Source: Homarus americanus
Taxonomy: Eukaryota; Arthropoda; Malacostraca; Decapoda; Nephropidae
Length of the DNA stretch: 64,000 nucleotides
Direction of reading: 5' to 3'
Assembly (NCBI RefSeq): GCF_018991925.1
Contig: NW_024744529.1
Span: forward strand, 507,501-571,500
In this document: piece by piece, positions 11,985 through 23,110 of the stretch
How positions within the stretch are numbered: the stretch's first letter is position 1
Layout: the number at the start of each line of letters is the position of its first letter
Program-made: the position numbers and the translations under genes
The notes under the pieces: model-generated
Told to the model about the DNA's origin: nothing
What the model saw: the letters and a program-made list of their open reading frames with translations, nothing else
Databases searched by the model: none

Positions 11985-12538
11985 CTTTGCTGTCACTCGT
12001 AATCAGTATGACGATCATCCAGCTATGATACAATGATATGAGTTATTAAGGATGTCACCTTCGTTGGTAAGTTATGAGGTGACTAAAGAGGCCGATACGG
12101 GACCGGCAGAGTCGTTCACATGAGTTGCACATGTGGAGGGTTACATCTAGTGCGGGAGGGGCGGTAGCAGCGTCTTTCCGGCGTTGGCGCTTGTCTGCCT
12201 TGGTTTGCAGTCGGGCTAACTCGAAAGTATTGACACCTTCTCGTGTGGTGCTCCTCCAAGCGTTACGGTGTGGAGTGATCGTCTTCCAGGTGAGGGGGTC
12301 GATTTAGCACCTTTTCAGGTTTGTCTTAAGAACTAACCTTATACCTTTTCAGTTGCCCGCCAGCGTTACGTTTACTATTCGTTAGGTGACTGTAAAGTAG
12401 CTGCTTTGGCAGTCTACTGTCGTCCATGTGGGTAACATGGCCACTCCAGCCTAGTTGTTCATGGATAATGGTCGCCTCGATGCTCCTACAGTTGGTGTCA
12501 GCAAGAATACTGGCATGTGTTCTCTTGTCTTCCCAGCG

Positions 12539-12540
<2 letters not shown>
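11985..12540 (-). mobile_element. Decayed LINE: C-terminal RT-ORF plus 3' end, copy 2
   Basis: On the minus strand, 12540 to about 12340 reads LADTNCRSIEATIIHEQLGW, SGHVTHMDDSRLPKQLLY, then GGQLKRYK. This is the thumb/C-terminal region typical of invertebrate non-LTR endonuclease-reverse transcriptases. After a +1 frameshift near 12340 it continues with TWKTITPHRNAWRST and TFELARLQTKADKRQRR, then a C2H2-like finger CNSCERLCRSRIGLFSH whose last His is Tyr. A stop interrupts it near KRC. The 3' UTR ends in GACAGCAAAG plus (TAG)n at 11960-11984. The 5' side is cut off at a (CA)n run. It is a dead copy, and the exact clade is not assigned. Confidence 0.88.

Positions 12541-12582
<42 letters not shown>
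12541..12582. repeat. (CA)n microsatellite
   Basis: About 21 CA units, immediately abutting the truncated LINE copy. Confidence 0.95.
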
Positions 12583-12583
<1 letters not shown>

Positions 12584-12645
12584 CTGGTTGGACGTAGATA
12601 TACTGGAGTAATAAAAAAGTACCTGGCGCCTGTTTTTTTGTGTGA

Positions 12646-12651
<6 letters not shown>

Positions 12652-12711
<60 letters not shown>

Positions 12712-12770
12712 GTATGTTTATGTATACTTGCTTGTGTATATATGTGTGTGTGTGTGTGTGTGCGCGCACA
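12652..12770. repeat. (TG)n microsatellite, interrupted
   Basis: Two TG runs, about 12652-12712 and 12743-12764, separated by a TATGTTTATG-type interruption. Confidence 0.95.
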
Positions 12771-13169
12771 CGTGTTGTCTTATAACACGGCAGATTTAGT
12801 TTTGTTCAAGACAAGGTAGGCCAGTCAGGTCACACGAGCGATGCCAGGGTGGGGGGGGGTGTTGTCAAGGTCAAATACTCAGGTGGAGTAGTGGGGTCAA
12901 AGGTGGAAAGGTTGGAGAGAGTGACCTAGGAAGAGAGGTAGGGAGCGATGGGGGTTGGGAGGGGTAGGGTAAGGATGAGGGAAGAAGGGAGGTAGGTTGA
13001 AGTACGTAAAAGGGACGAGTGGGAGGATGAAAGGAAGATGGGCGAAACAAGAGGGCTGAATGAGGGACAAAAGAGAGAGGTGAATGAATGGGGGGAGGAG
13101 AAAGAGGGAAAGGAGAAGGAAAGAAGGAGTGGGTCAGGAGTGAGGGAGTAATTCTGTTTTAGCTTTACT
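12771..13169. other. Purine-rich low-copy spacer
   Basis: A G/A-rich plus strand with a nine-G run near 12852. No gene. Confidence 0.5.
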
Positions 13170-13173
13170 TGTT

Positions 13174-13182
13174 ACACACACA

Positions 13183-13234
<52 letters not shown>
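13174..13234. repeat. (CA)n microsatellite
   Basis: About 28 CA units with a GCGC interruption near 13185. Confidence 0.95.
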
Positions 13235-13237
<3 letters not shown>

Positions 13238-13434
13238 CAATTTCGTGTACGCATGTTTGTAGTTCGTGTACACAGCTATGCAGGTTCACAGATGACAACT
13301 TCCTCGAAACACCATGTACGTAATTCCTCCCACACACCAATCCCTTGTACGCATCACTACGCCCTATACTTACGCCTGGAGACCCGCACGGACCTCACCC
13401 TTCCCTCCCTAAACATAAAAACACCGCCATCTTG

Positions 13435-13705
13435 AGCAGTCAGTAGTGCCTGACGTTCCCATACTCGAACTTGCACAATGACACGTTTATGAAATTTACG
13501 ACAGACGAACGTTCGCCTACCTTTTGCTTTCAGTGAAGCTCTATTTATGGAATAAACGATTGACACAGAAATTACGCCAGACGTACTTTCGCCCGTGAAT
13601 GTTCTGCCTACAGTGGCGCTCTATGTATGGTACAAGCAAATATCACACTCGTGAAGGTTAAGGCAGACGAACATTCAGCCATCTTGTGGCGATGTTTTAT
13701 AGCGG
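13435..13705. repeat. Dispersed ACGCCAGACG repeat, locus B
   Basis: Three tandem, diverged copies of an ~80-bp unit: ACGACAGACGAACGTTCGCC, then TACGCCAGACGTACTTTCGC, then AAGGCAGACGAACATTCAGC. Each is followed by a GTGGCGCTCTAT(G)TATGG-type block. The same blocks occur at 10.4-10.6 kb and 62.44-62.58 kb. Confidence 0.65.
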
Positions 13706-14268
13706 CAGCATTATAAGGCAGAAGCTCGGTGAAGGAAGTGGAGGATCAGGCAAGACTTTCTCACACTCTTAAGTTTCTCTCTCGTGTCTACAGCAGCTGT
13801 CTTACCTGTAATTTATGACTGGGTCACCTCACGACCTGGTAAATAGGTCATGTAATTCAAGATCTTTACAAAGTTGTAGCGGTGAGCTTTCACGAGCTTG
13901 TAAATTATGAAAGTCTCCTGTACCTAATTTTTTCCTTATAAAGTACGTACCATCAGCCTCCACGCGATTATAAATTGGTCTTGATATCTGAAGATTTAAC
14001 CAACTTCCTTATAATGGTACAGCTTCTTGCGCTTGTAAAACGTACCACTTTATACATTAACATTTTACAAAGACTAAAGATTTTTCTCTTATACTCGTAA
14101 TTTCTGAGTCGTGTTGCATAACGGTCAAAAAGCTTGGAGAGGTGCAGCCCTTCCTATCATTATTATCAATTACTAAAACTCGTCTCATGTAGAAACTGGC
14201 AGCAACGGAACCACCATAAGAGAAAACAAAATCAAGGTTTTTACTCCCTATATGGTGATGAAATGATT

Positions 14269-14326
<58 letters not shown>

Positions 14327-15200
14327 CACACACGCACACACGAGTTGATTAAGTATGATAGCGTTTGGGAGAAGGAATGGAGGTGGTATTTGCAGGAAGG
14401 AGGAGGAGGGGGAGGAAGCTGTCAACAACTAGGTACTTCCAAGAACCAGGTCTACCTCACAGCCAGGGGCAGCGAGGGTCCTGCCTGTCCTGGCCTGCAA
14501 GAAGGGGCAGAGTGATTTAGAGAACTAAAAGATACAATGGTAAACGAGGAGAGAGAGGGGGGGGGGTGAGAATCTAGGGAAGAGAGAATAGATAATGTAA
14601 AGAGAGATAAAGAGATAGAGAATACATTCCAAATCTGAGGGAGAGACCGAGAGACGAATAGATGGCGATAGAGTGAATCAATTAACAGGGCAGTCATACA
14701 GAGACAAACAAACAATCACGCCGACAAACAGACAGACAACGACATAAGGTGATTAAGACAGGACAATGAGACTCGGCCTCCCTGACTCCCTCGAGGTGAA
14801 CGTGACAGCCAGACCTACGAGTCAACCATAACCTACACTTGGAAAATAAGATGAACGTTTGATCAACTGGAACGACAGACGCAGTAGAGTATACACAAGT
14901 TACAGCTAGGGAGAAGTACTGATGCCAAGAGTACATTCAGAGTACATAGTGTTTAATAGGTAGAGACTCCTACAGTGTTAGTCTTGTTACTCACAAATCA
15001 TAAGTTGGAAAGGTGTTCACAGGTGGTTAACGAGAGAGAAATAGTTATAATATCTCGCCAACTTCAAATAGCAACAAGGTGATGGATCAAGATGTCATTC
15101 ACCTCGGGTAGTCGCTGGTGCAGGTGGGGACTGATCGGTCATATGTGTTTATTTCGGATACATTTCTCAAAATTGGGAACCCAGGCAGGCGTTGTACTGC
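13706..15200. other. Low-copy DNA, (CT)n at 14274-14323
   Basis: No gene seen. 13780-14060 shows weak, old repeats around (G)TAAATTATGA and CCACGCG(C)TTGTAAA. A perfect CT run lies at 14274-14323. A GAGA-rich stretch follows at 14540-14660. Confidence 0.6.
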
Positions 15201-15214
15201 TCCTGGGCCCTCAC

Positions 15215-16020
15215 GTTTGCCACCGTCACCACCGCCGCCACCACCACCACCGCCTCCACCACTGCCGCCATCGCCGCCACCACCACCGTCACCACCGCCG
15301 CCATCGCCGCCACCACCACCGTCACCACCGCCACCTCAGTGAAAATTGTAATAAATAATGCTACTCGTGACATCACTGATGGTGATCTTTCTCTCTGTAT
15401 TTAACACCACACTTACTACCATCACTACCACCATTACCATCACTGCTACTACCATCACTGCTACTACCATCACTGCTACTACCATCACTACTACTACCAT
15501 CACTGCTACTACCATCACTACTACTACCATCACTGCTACTACCATCACTCTTATTACCACCACTACCGTTACTGCCCATGCCTTCACCACTATCACTACC
15601 ACTGCTACCATCACTGCTACTACCATCACTACTACTACCATCACTGCTACTACCATCACTCTTATTACCACCACTACCGTTACTGCCCATGCCTTCACCA
15701 CTATCACTACCACTGCTACCATCACTGCTACTACCATCACTACTACTACCATCACTGCTACTACCATCACTCTTATTACCACCACTACCGTTACTGCCCA
15801 TGTCTTCACCACTATCACTACCACTGCTACCATCACTGCTACTACCATCACTCTTATTACCACCACTACCGTTACTGCCCATGTCTTCACCACCATCACT
15901 ACCACTGCTACCATCACTGTTACTACGATTACCACCATTACTGGATGTGTCTTCACTACCATCATCACTACTACCACTATCACTACCACCACTATAACTA
16001 CCACCGCCACTACCAGCAGG
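15215..16020. repeat. ACC/ACT trinucleotide array with 111-bp higher-order units
   Basis: Starts as (CCACCG)n at 15215-15340, then ACCATCACTGCTACT units. The marker CTTATTACC recurs at 15550, 15661 and 15772 (111 bp apart), then 15853 (81 bp, a 30-bp shorter unit). All periods are multiples of 3, so Thr/Ile-rich (+) and Val/Met or Gly/Ser/Asp (-) frames stay open without any gene. Confidence 0.92.
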
Positions 16021-16114
16021 GCAGAGTGGTGGAGGCCGTGGCCCGGGGATGAGGAGAGGGCTGGGGGGCGTGGCGCTGGATTCCTCTCACAAGGATAATA
16101 TATTGCCTCTGCTG

Positions 16115-16415
16115 GTCCTATTGCCTCACCCTAGTCCTCACCCTGGGCCTCACCCTGACCCAAGCCTTCACTCTAGCCCTCACCCTAGCCATCACCCTAA
16201 CCTTCACCCTGACTTTCACACTGGTCTTAAACTTCACCCAAGCCCGCACCCTACCTTTACCCTAACCTTCACCCTAACCTTCACCCTGACTTTCACACTG
16301 GTCTTAAACTTCACCCTAGCCCACACCCTAACCTTCACCCTAGCCGTCACCCTGGCATTCACCCTAACCTTCACCCTAACCTTCACCCTAGCCTTCACCC
16401 TGGCGTTCTGTTGGC
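16115..16415. repeat. ~12-bp minisatellite CACCCTAACCTT
   Basis: About 24 units of CACCCTAACCTT with a larger near-duplicate containing TTCACACTGGTCTTAAACTT at about 16213 and 16290. Confidence 0.9.
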
Positions 16416-16439
16416 CCTACTACTACTTTTGGTGTAAGT

Positions 16440-17410
16440 CCTGTTGATACAGCTACCACTCACCCATAATCTACCACGACTACTACCCATACAGCCGCCA
16501 TGACCTATGACCAAACTACAACAATCCAATCATCAACAACCACCACCATACCTACCACTCCCATCACCACCATCCCTAACCATCCCCCCCTGAGCCAGTA
16601 CAAGAGGCAACCACCACCACGTTTGACCACACAATAGTAGTTGAACTCTTCCCTGCCTGGTATATATTACTACCACCACTACCATCCTCTGACCATATTA
16701 CAACAACTATCCACCACTACCATCATCTCTAACCACACCACAACAATCTACAACCACTCCCATCACCGCACCATTCTTACCACCCTCACCCTCCTACCAC
16801 TACCACTACTACTACCCTCCTACCACCATTACTACTGACCTCCTACCACCACTACCACCATTACTACTGACCTCCTACCACCACTACCATCCTCTGACCA
16901 TATTACAACAACTATCCACCACTACCATCATCTCTAACCACACCACAACAATCTACAACTCCCATCACCGCACCATTCTACCACCCAATTCTACCACTAC
17001 CACTACAACTAATCCTACCACCATTACTACTGACCTCCTACCACCACTACCACCATTACTATTGACCTCCTACCACCACTACCACCATTACTACTGACCT
17101 CCTATCACCACTACCACCATTACTACTGACCTCCTATCACCACTACCACCATTACTACTGACCTCCTATCACCACTACCACCATTACTACTGACCTATCA
17201 CCACTACCACCATTACTACTGACCTCCTACCACCATTACTACTGACCTCCTATCACCACTACCACCATTACTATTGACCTCCTACCACCACTACCACCAT
17301 TACTACTGACCTCCTACCACCATTACTACTGACCTCCTATCACCACTACCACCATTACTACTGACCTCCTACCACCACTACCACCATTACTATTGACCTC
17401 CTATCATCAC
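16440..17410. repeat. ACC/ACT-rich DNA with a 32-bp array
   Basis: From about 16840 to 17405 a unit TGACCTCCTA(C/T)CACCACTA repeats at 32 bp with one 16-bp-class deletion form. Upstream, 16670-16790 and 16885-16985 are a diverged duplication that begins CATCCTCTGACCATATTACA. Confidence 0.9.
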
Positions 17411-17485
17411 TCCCTCTCACTGCCCAGCACCAGTTGCCAGTTGGTCCTTTGTGTACCTGCGTCCTCTGCCAGGTAGCTCTGTGTG

Positions 17486-17508
17486 TGCGTGTGTGTGTGT
17501 GTGTGTGT
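17486..17508. repeat. (GT)n microsatellite
   Basis: About 12 GT units. Confidence 0.9.
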
Positions 17509-17795
17509 AAAGATAAGTTTGATGGTCATATGTGTATGTGCACTTCAGCGTGTACATGTGTGTAGAAGAGCATGACTCCCCATGTGCGTGATAGAGACAG
17601 ACAGAAAAGAATGACAAACAAAGACAGATAAAGAGGAATAGAGAGGAAGAAGGGAAGTGCGTAGCGGAGGGAGGGAAGTACAGGTAGGAGGATGGGAGGG
17701 TCGGAGGGAGAGAGTAAAAGGAAGGGCAAAATTGGCGGGGAGAGGGGAAGGAAAAGTGGGGGGGAGAGGATGTGTGGGGGGAGAATTAATACCTG

Positions 17796-17798
<3 letters not shown>

Positions 17799-17865
<67 letters not shown>

Positions 17866-17892
17866 ATATATGTGTGTGTGTGTGTGTGTGTG
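17799..17892. repeat. (GA)n followed by (TA)n and (TG)n
   Basis: About 31 GA units, then TATATA, then about 10 TG units. Confidence 0.95.
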
Positions 17893-18499
17893 ATGTGTGT
17901 GGTGTGATTATCCATTTCTCCACACACATATAAACATACACACGTTCCTATATTCTCAGCACCTAATGAAACAAGAGTCAAGGTACCACAAGATGAACAC
18001 TATACACCCAGGCTGTATTATGCTCCCCAGCAGACACACTTCCTGACCACCTACGGGAGGAGGAGGTCTTACCGTGAGTGTGGCTCAGGGCGGTCCAGCG
18101 AGACACCTGTCACCGGCACTTACCTGGAGAGGGAGAAGTGGTAATTAGTCATCACAGGTATGTATAAAGGTTACAGTTTAATGTACAACAAAATCATTCA
18201 CAAGAACACCATCATACTACAGGTACACCCTACTACTACTACAACTACTACTACTAGTAGTAGTAATAATAATATTATTATTATTAATTATTATTATTAT
18301 TATTTAGGTAAAAGTTAAAGTCCATAACAGGAAAAATTTCTGAACATTTTTGGGGAAAGTTAACGAGACAAATTTATTCGGTGAGAGAGGATTTAGTAAG
18401 AGCAGCGAAGGATCTATCACAGTGGTAACCAGAATCAGTTGAGGACTCGGGTCTAAAATGGCCGGTCTGAGCCGCTCTGGCGTTCATTATAGCGAACAA
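17893..18499. other. Low-copy spacer with a trinucleotide patch
   Basis: (ACT)n turns into (AGT)n, (AAT)n and (TTA)n at about 18228-18305. Otherwise nothing recognisable. Confidence 0.5.
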
Positions 18500-19130
18500 A
18501 TCATACCAAATGGGTGATTTACTCCTAATTGGTGGGGCCATCCATCATCTAATGACAAAGAGCACAGCTAGGTGTTGCCTCCATCCCGACCTTGGTGTCA
18601 CTCACTCCCATTGGTCGACTTTAAGATGAGCTGCTGCTATTGGTCCACAACACTATCTGGCTTTGTTTACACTAATTCCTAATGATAGCTTTTAAGATTT
18701 GCTGCCATTGATCCATGACAACATCTGGCTTTGTTTACACTAATTCCTATTGGTCTCTTTCAAGATGCTCTGCTATTGGTCCCGTGAAAAAATCTGAGCC
18801 TGGTACAATAATTCCTTTTGGTCAGTTTCAAGACTTGTTGTGATTAATTCACTGAAAAGGGTTATTTTTACAGATGACAGTAAAATATGCTGTTATTTTA
18901 ACATAATTTGACTTAATATATTATCAATTATTCCCACTTATTAAATAAACGTTCAGTTTTATTAGCAAACTGATCTATGGCCCCTACTGGCTAATATTTT
19001 GATCGTTTTCATTGGTCAAAACTTCGCCTTCTCTCATTGGTTAACTGTCTGTACGTTCCAATTGGGTAAAGCATTATTTTGTCTCATGGGCCAAGGTTTC
19101 TAATTGTTGCCATCAATCAGCTCTCAGAAA
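18500..19130. repeat. Degenerate ~68-bp repeats rich in ATTGG (CCAAT)
   Basis: Copies starting ATTGGTCC at about 18638, 18706 (ATTGATCC) and 18776 share CATCTGGCTTTGTTTACACT, TTTCAAGAT and TGCT. ATTGGT also recurs at 18520, 18609, 18747, 19009 and 19036. No coding potential. Confidence 0.7.
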
Positions 19131-19439
19131 TGTATCCCTTGTTACTATCCTACTACAATTACTACCAGGACTACTACCCTACTATTATCCCCTGGCTTTT
19201 CTTACTAGTTTACTAACCCCTGCCACCCCCAGTACCATCTCTTACTCTTATATGTTGACATGATTTGTTACCCCCTAACTTCTACTACTAGCAGTATTAC
19301 CCCTCTGGCTCTTCTCACCCTCCCCTCCGTTGGTTATTCTGATGACTATCACTACCCCCTCTCCCTCCAGGTATTACTACGTAATTAGTTACCCCTCCTT
19401 CCCCTACCTCTGTTGTACTTCCCTATATATTGTGACTGT

Positions 19440-19705
19440 TCCAATGCGAATAGTTAACCCCTCCCCTATCTCCAGTGGGTGTTCCAACGAACGTTACTCC
19501 CTCCATTATTTCCCGAGGCTGTTCCAACGAGCGTCACTCACTCCCCTATCTCCAGAGGCTGTTCCAACGAGCGTTACTCCCTCCATTATTTCCCGAGGCT
19601 GTTCCAACGAGCGTTACTCCCTCCCCTGTCTCCAGTGGATGTGTCAAAGAGGAGACCTACCCCTCACCTGGTCCTTCAGGCTGTTCTAACGAGCGTTATC
19701 CCCTA
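19440..19705. repeat. 40-bp minisatellite GTTCCAACGAGCGTTACTCC
   Basis: About six copies, several spaced exactly 40 bp. Frames through it repeat Pro/Thr/Ser-rich peptides. Not a gene. Confidence 0.9.
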
Positions 19706-19849
19706 ACGTTTTTTGTGCCTCTCTTATGGCCGGCCCTCGGCAATGGCCTACAGTCCATAAAATACAAGTATCATTAACTGGCGATCACGGCTGTGGAATA
19801 AACTACTTAATGGCGATCCCGGTTGTAAAGTTGAATGGTAACCTAATCT

Positions 19850-19950
19850 ATCCTACCCGACAACCTGCCCTACCCTGCCTTGCCCTGTCTTAATCCTACC
19901 CTAGCCTATTTTTTTGCCCTACCCTATCTCATCCTCTCTACTCTACTCTA
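19850..19950. repeat. Degenerate CTACC pentamer tract
   Basis: Short CCTACC/CTGCC units. No other signal. Confidence 0.6.
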
Positions 19951-19959
19951 CCCGACCAT

Positions 19960-20122
19960 GATGATTGTGACGTCACGAGTGTCAGGTGGAGTGTGTGATG
20001 TCAGGTGTAAGGTGAATGTGTGATGTCATGGGTGTTAGGTGGACTATGTGACGTCACGGCAAACAGTAGACTACTTGACGTCACAGTTGTCAAGTGGACT
20101 GTGTGACGTCACGGGTGGAGTG
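19960..20122. promoter_or_regulatory. Six-unit array of CRE-type TGACGTCA palindromes
   Basis: Perfect TGACGTCA octamers lie at 19968, 20049, 20076 and 20104, with TGATGTCA variants at 19996 and 20021. The six sites are spaced 28, 25, 28, 27 and 28 bp, so they are units of a diverged minisatellite (flank GTCA(A)GTGGA(C)TGTG). TGACGTCA is the consensus for bZIP factors of the CREB/ATF type. Binding or function is not shown by sequence alone. Confidence 0.75.
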
Positions 20123-20239
20123 TGAACTCCCGGATGCCAGAGTTTTAATATCTGATGAAAGTTTGACAGGACCTTGGAAGATAAGGGTCGAGCTGGGCAC
20201 CCTAAGTCGATCGTCTGTTAATTATCCTAAGTACCCCTT

Positions 20240-20470
20240 GCCCACCCTCGGTCGCCCTACACCCCTAACCCACCCCAGGTCCCCTACACCCCTAACCCAT
20301 TCCACGTCCTCCTACACCCCTAACCCACTCCAGGTCCCCTACACCCCTAACCCACTCCAGGTCCCCTACACCCCCTAATCCACCTCCTCCTACACCCCTA
20401 ACCCACTCCAGGTCCCCTACACCCCTAACCCACTCCAGGTCCCCTACACCCCCTAATCCACCTCAGGTGT
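20240..20470. repeat. 27-bp minisatellite CTACACCCCTAACCCACTCC
   Basis: About eight copies of a 27-bp unit ending AGGTCCC, with shorter and CCTCC variants. Confidence 0.9.
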
Positions 20471-20654
20471 CTCTGAACTCTACCCACTACCCCTCTCTCT
20501 TCTCCCCCTCATCCCTCCCCCCTCTTCCCTTCACCCATCCCCGTAAATACCACAACGAGGCGGCGTTGACAATATCCAGTTCACCATTCACGTCCCATTT
20601 CTGCGTTGGTAGCACTGCTGGGGCGATAAGGTGGTATTGGAAACGTTGTTGAAT

Positions 20655-20671
20655 GTGTGTGCGTGTGTGTG

Positions 20672-20702
<31 letters not shown>

Positions 20703-20728
20703 TTCTGTCTGTGTGTGTGTGTGTGTAT
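20655..20728. repeat. (TG)n microsatellite, interrupted
   Basis: TG runs broken by TTTTTG and TTTCTGTC. Confidence 0.9.
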
Positions 20729-20859
20729 GTTACAGAAGACTGTCTCAGTTCAGCATTACACACACATGTTCTCAAGTAACACCGCCACATTCTTAAGCAG
20801 CACCCTCACGTTCTTACTTCATTTCCTCGAGTATTTCCTTTCCATACCATAGCCCCAGA

Positions 20860-21330
20860 ATGACATCTTCCTCCCCTCCCTCCCTCCACCTTCACCTGGG
20901 CCAGATTGCAGCAGAATTCTAATCACTTCTTCTCACCTCTCCCTCTCATCTCTACATTTTTTTTAATTCTTCCTTTCGTACCCTCGAATATCTGTAGAGT
21001 ATTTATGTTCTTTCTTTCTTTTCTTTTCTCTCTATTTATCCCGAATTTCTCTTCTTTTTGTCTTTTCTTCCATGAGTTGTGTTGTTTTCTGCTTTATCTT
21101 TGTGTTGTTTTCTTCTTTGTTTCACTTCTCTGTTGTTTTTGTTGTATTTTTTTGTTATTTCTCTTTTCGTTCGGTTGTTTATGTTTCCAATCATTTTATT
21201 CTTCTTCTCTTGTCTCTCCTTCTCTTCTGTTTCTCTTTTCGTATTTTAAACATTCCTTTCTCAAATCACATTTTCTGTGTTATTTATCATTTATTCTCTT
21301 CCTCTTCCTTTCTCATCAGTTCTCTCTCTA
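20860..21330. other. T/C-rich low-complexity region
   Basis: TTTTCTTC-type DNA. The frame through it is Phe/Leu/Ser-rich with no conserved domain. Confidence 0.6.
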
Positions 21331-21334
21331 TCAA

Positions 21335-21568
21335 TATCACCTTCACCATCATCACCACCATTACCACCATCACCACCACCACCATCACCACCACCAATTA
21401 CCACCATTACTACGACTACCACCACCACTTCCTACACCACCACCTCTTACACCACCACCACCACCACCACAACCACCACTACTACCACCAACACCATTAC
21501 TAGCACCACTACCACCACCATTACTACCACCATCATCACCATTACCACAACCACCACCATCCTCTAAA
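21335..21568. repeat. (ACC)n-rich array
   Basis: ACCACC/ACCATC/ACTACC triplets with interruptions. Confidence 0.9.
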
Positions 21569-21734
21569 CCATAACCAAAATTAGTCGACCACAAAATCGG
21601 GAAATTCACTGAGAGAAAAAGTCTTTGTATTAGTTCACCTAAGAAATAAATAATGACACGATCAGCCATGCATATTACACTCCAGCTATGTTGTGGGGGG
21701 GGAGGTTAAAAAAGCTTTCCTTCCTTAAAACGAG

Positions 21735-23110
21735 TCATTGTGTAGGAGGAAAAGAAGAAGGAGGAGGAGGAGGAGGCTTAGGAGGAGGGAATAGAGAAGG
21801 AGGAAGACGAGGAGAAGGCTAAGGAGGTCTAAAAAATAACCTTCCTTAAAGTGAGTCATTGTGTGGGAGGAGGCGGAGGAAGTACAAGAGGAGGAGGAAA
21901 AGCAAGAGGGGCAGGAAGAACAAGAAGAGCGGAAAAGGCTGAGGAACAGGAGGGAATGGAGAGAGGAGGAGGAGGAAGAAGAGGAGGGAATGGAGAAAGA
22001 AGGAGGGGGAAGAAGAGGAGAAGACGGTTTAGGAGGAGGCAAAGGAGGTAAAGGAGGAGGAGAATGACATGACAGGTCCTCACACCCACCAAAGTCTTAA
22101 GATTCTTCACAACACAATTTTCTAAGACGCGTGGGGGGGGTGAGGGGGTGAAGGGGATGAAGAGGGGGTAGGGGTGATGAGGTGGATGGGAGGGGTAAAG
22201 AAGGGGGAAGGTGAGGGGGGAAGGTGAGGACGGGGTGAAGGGAGGAGGTAGATGAGGGGGTAGAGCGGAGGGGCAGTTGAGGGGTGGAAGGGGTAGGTGA
22301 GGGGTGGAGAGGAGGGCAGGTGGGGTGGAGGGAGGGGCAGGTGGGGGGTGGGAGGGGAGGGGGGCAGGTGGGGTGGGTGGAGGGGGGAAGGTGAGGGGGT
22401 GAAGGAGGGGGCAAGTGATGGGGAGGGAGGGGCAGATGGAGGTGGAAAGTGAGGGGTGAAGGAGGGGGTGTGAGGGGGGTGAAGGGGCAGGTGAGGGGGT
22501 GGAGGGGAAGGTGAGGGGGAGGAGGGGAGGGAGCAGGTGAGGGGGTAGCAGAAACAGAACCCATAATCAAGGATGTCTGGCGCCTCAACCACACACCCAG
22601 GGGTTCCGGCCACCAGGAGGAGGAGGAGGAAGAAAGTGGAGTAGGAAGAGTAGGAGAAGGAGGAGGACGAAGAGGAGGAGGAGCAAAAGAGTTAAGTGAG
22701 AAGAGGAGGAGGAAGAGAGTGGAATGAGAAGAGAAAGAGGAGGAAAGAAAGTGATAGGGGAGAAGGATGAAGAGAGTGGAGTGGGAAGAAGAGGGAGAGA
22801 GTAAATTGGGAGGAAGAGGAGGAGGGGGAAGAAGAGAATGGAATGGGGTGGGAAGAGGAGGAGGAGGATGAATGGAGTGAGAAGAAGAAAAAGTACACAT
22901 TACCCACTAAAAATAGGAGGAGAAGGAGAGAGAGAGAGTAAACGGAGAGGGAGAGGAGGGGGAGGAGAGAGAATAAAAGAGGAGGTCGAGGAGGAGGATA
23001 GAAAGTAAAAGGGGATACAAAGGAAGAAGGGGAGGAGGAGAAGGGGAAGAAGGGAAAATGGAGAACATGAGGCTGCAGAAGTAAAACAAACAAAAGATAA
23101 ACAGAAGGAA
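21735..23110. repeat. ~1.4-kb polypurine (GGA/GAA) tract
   Basis: Almost purely A/G on the plus strand. 22130-22550 is a diverged minisatellite around GGTGAGGGGGTGAAGGGG. The rest is GGAGGAGGA/AGAAGAGG. A short duplication flanks it: AACGAGTCATTGTGTAGGAG at 21730 and AGTGAGTCATTGTGTGGGAG at 21850. Pro/Ser-rich minus frames are artefacts. Confidence 0.92.

Noticed and set aside
10622..12036. Pro/Ser/Leu-rich frames of 435, 407 and 289 codons
   Set aside because: All lie in one polypyrimidine minisatellite and overlap each other in different frames.
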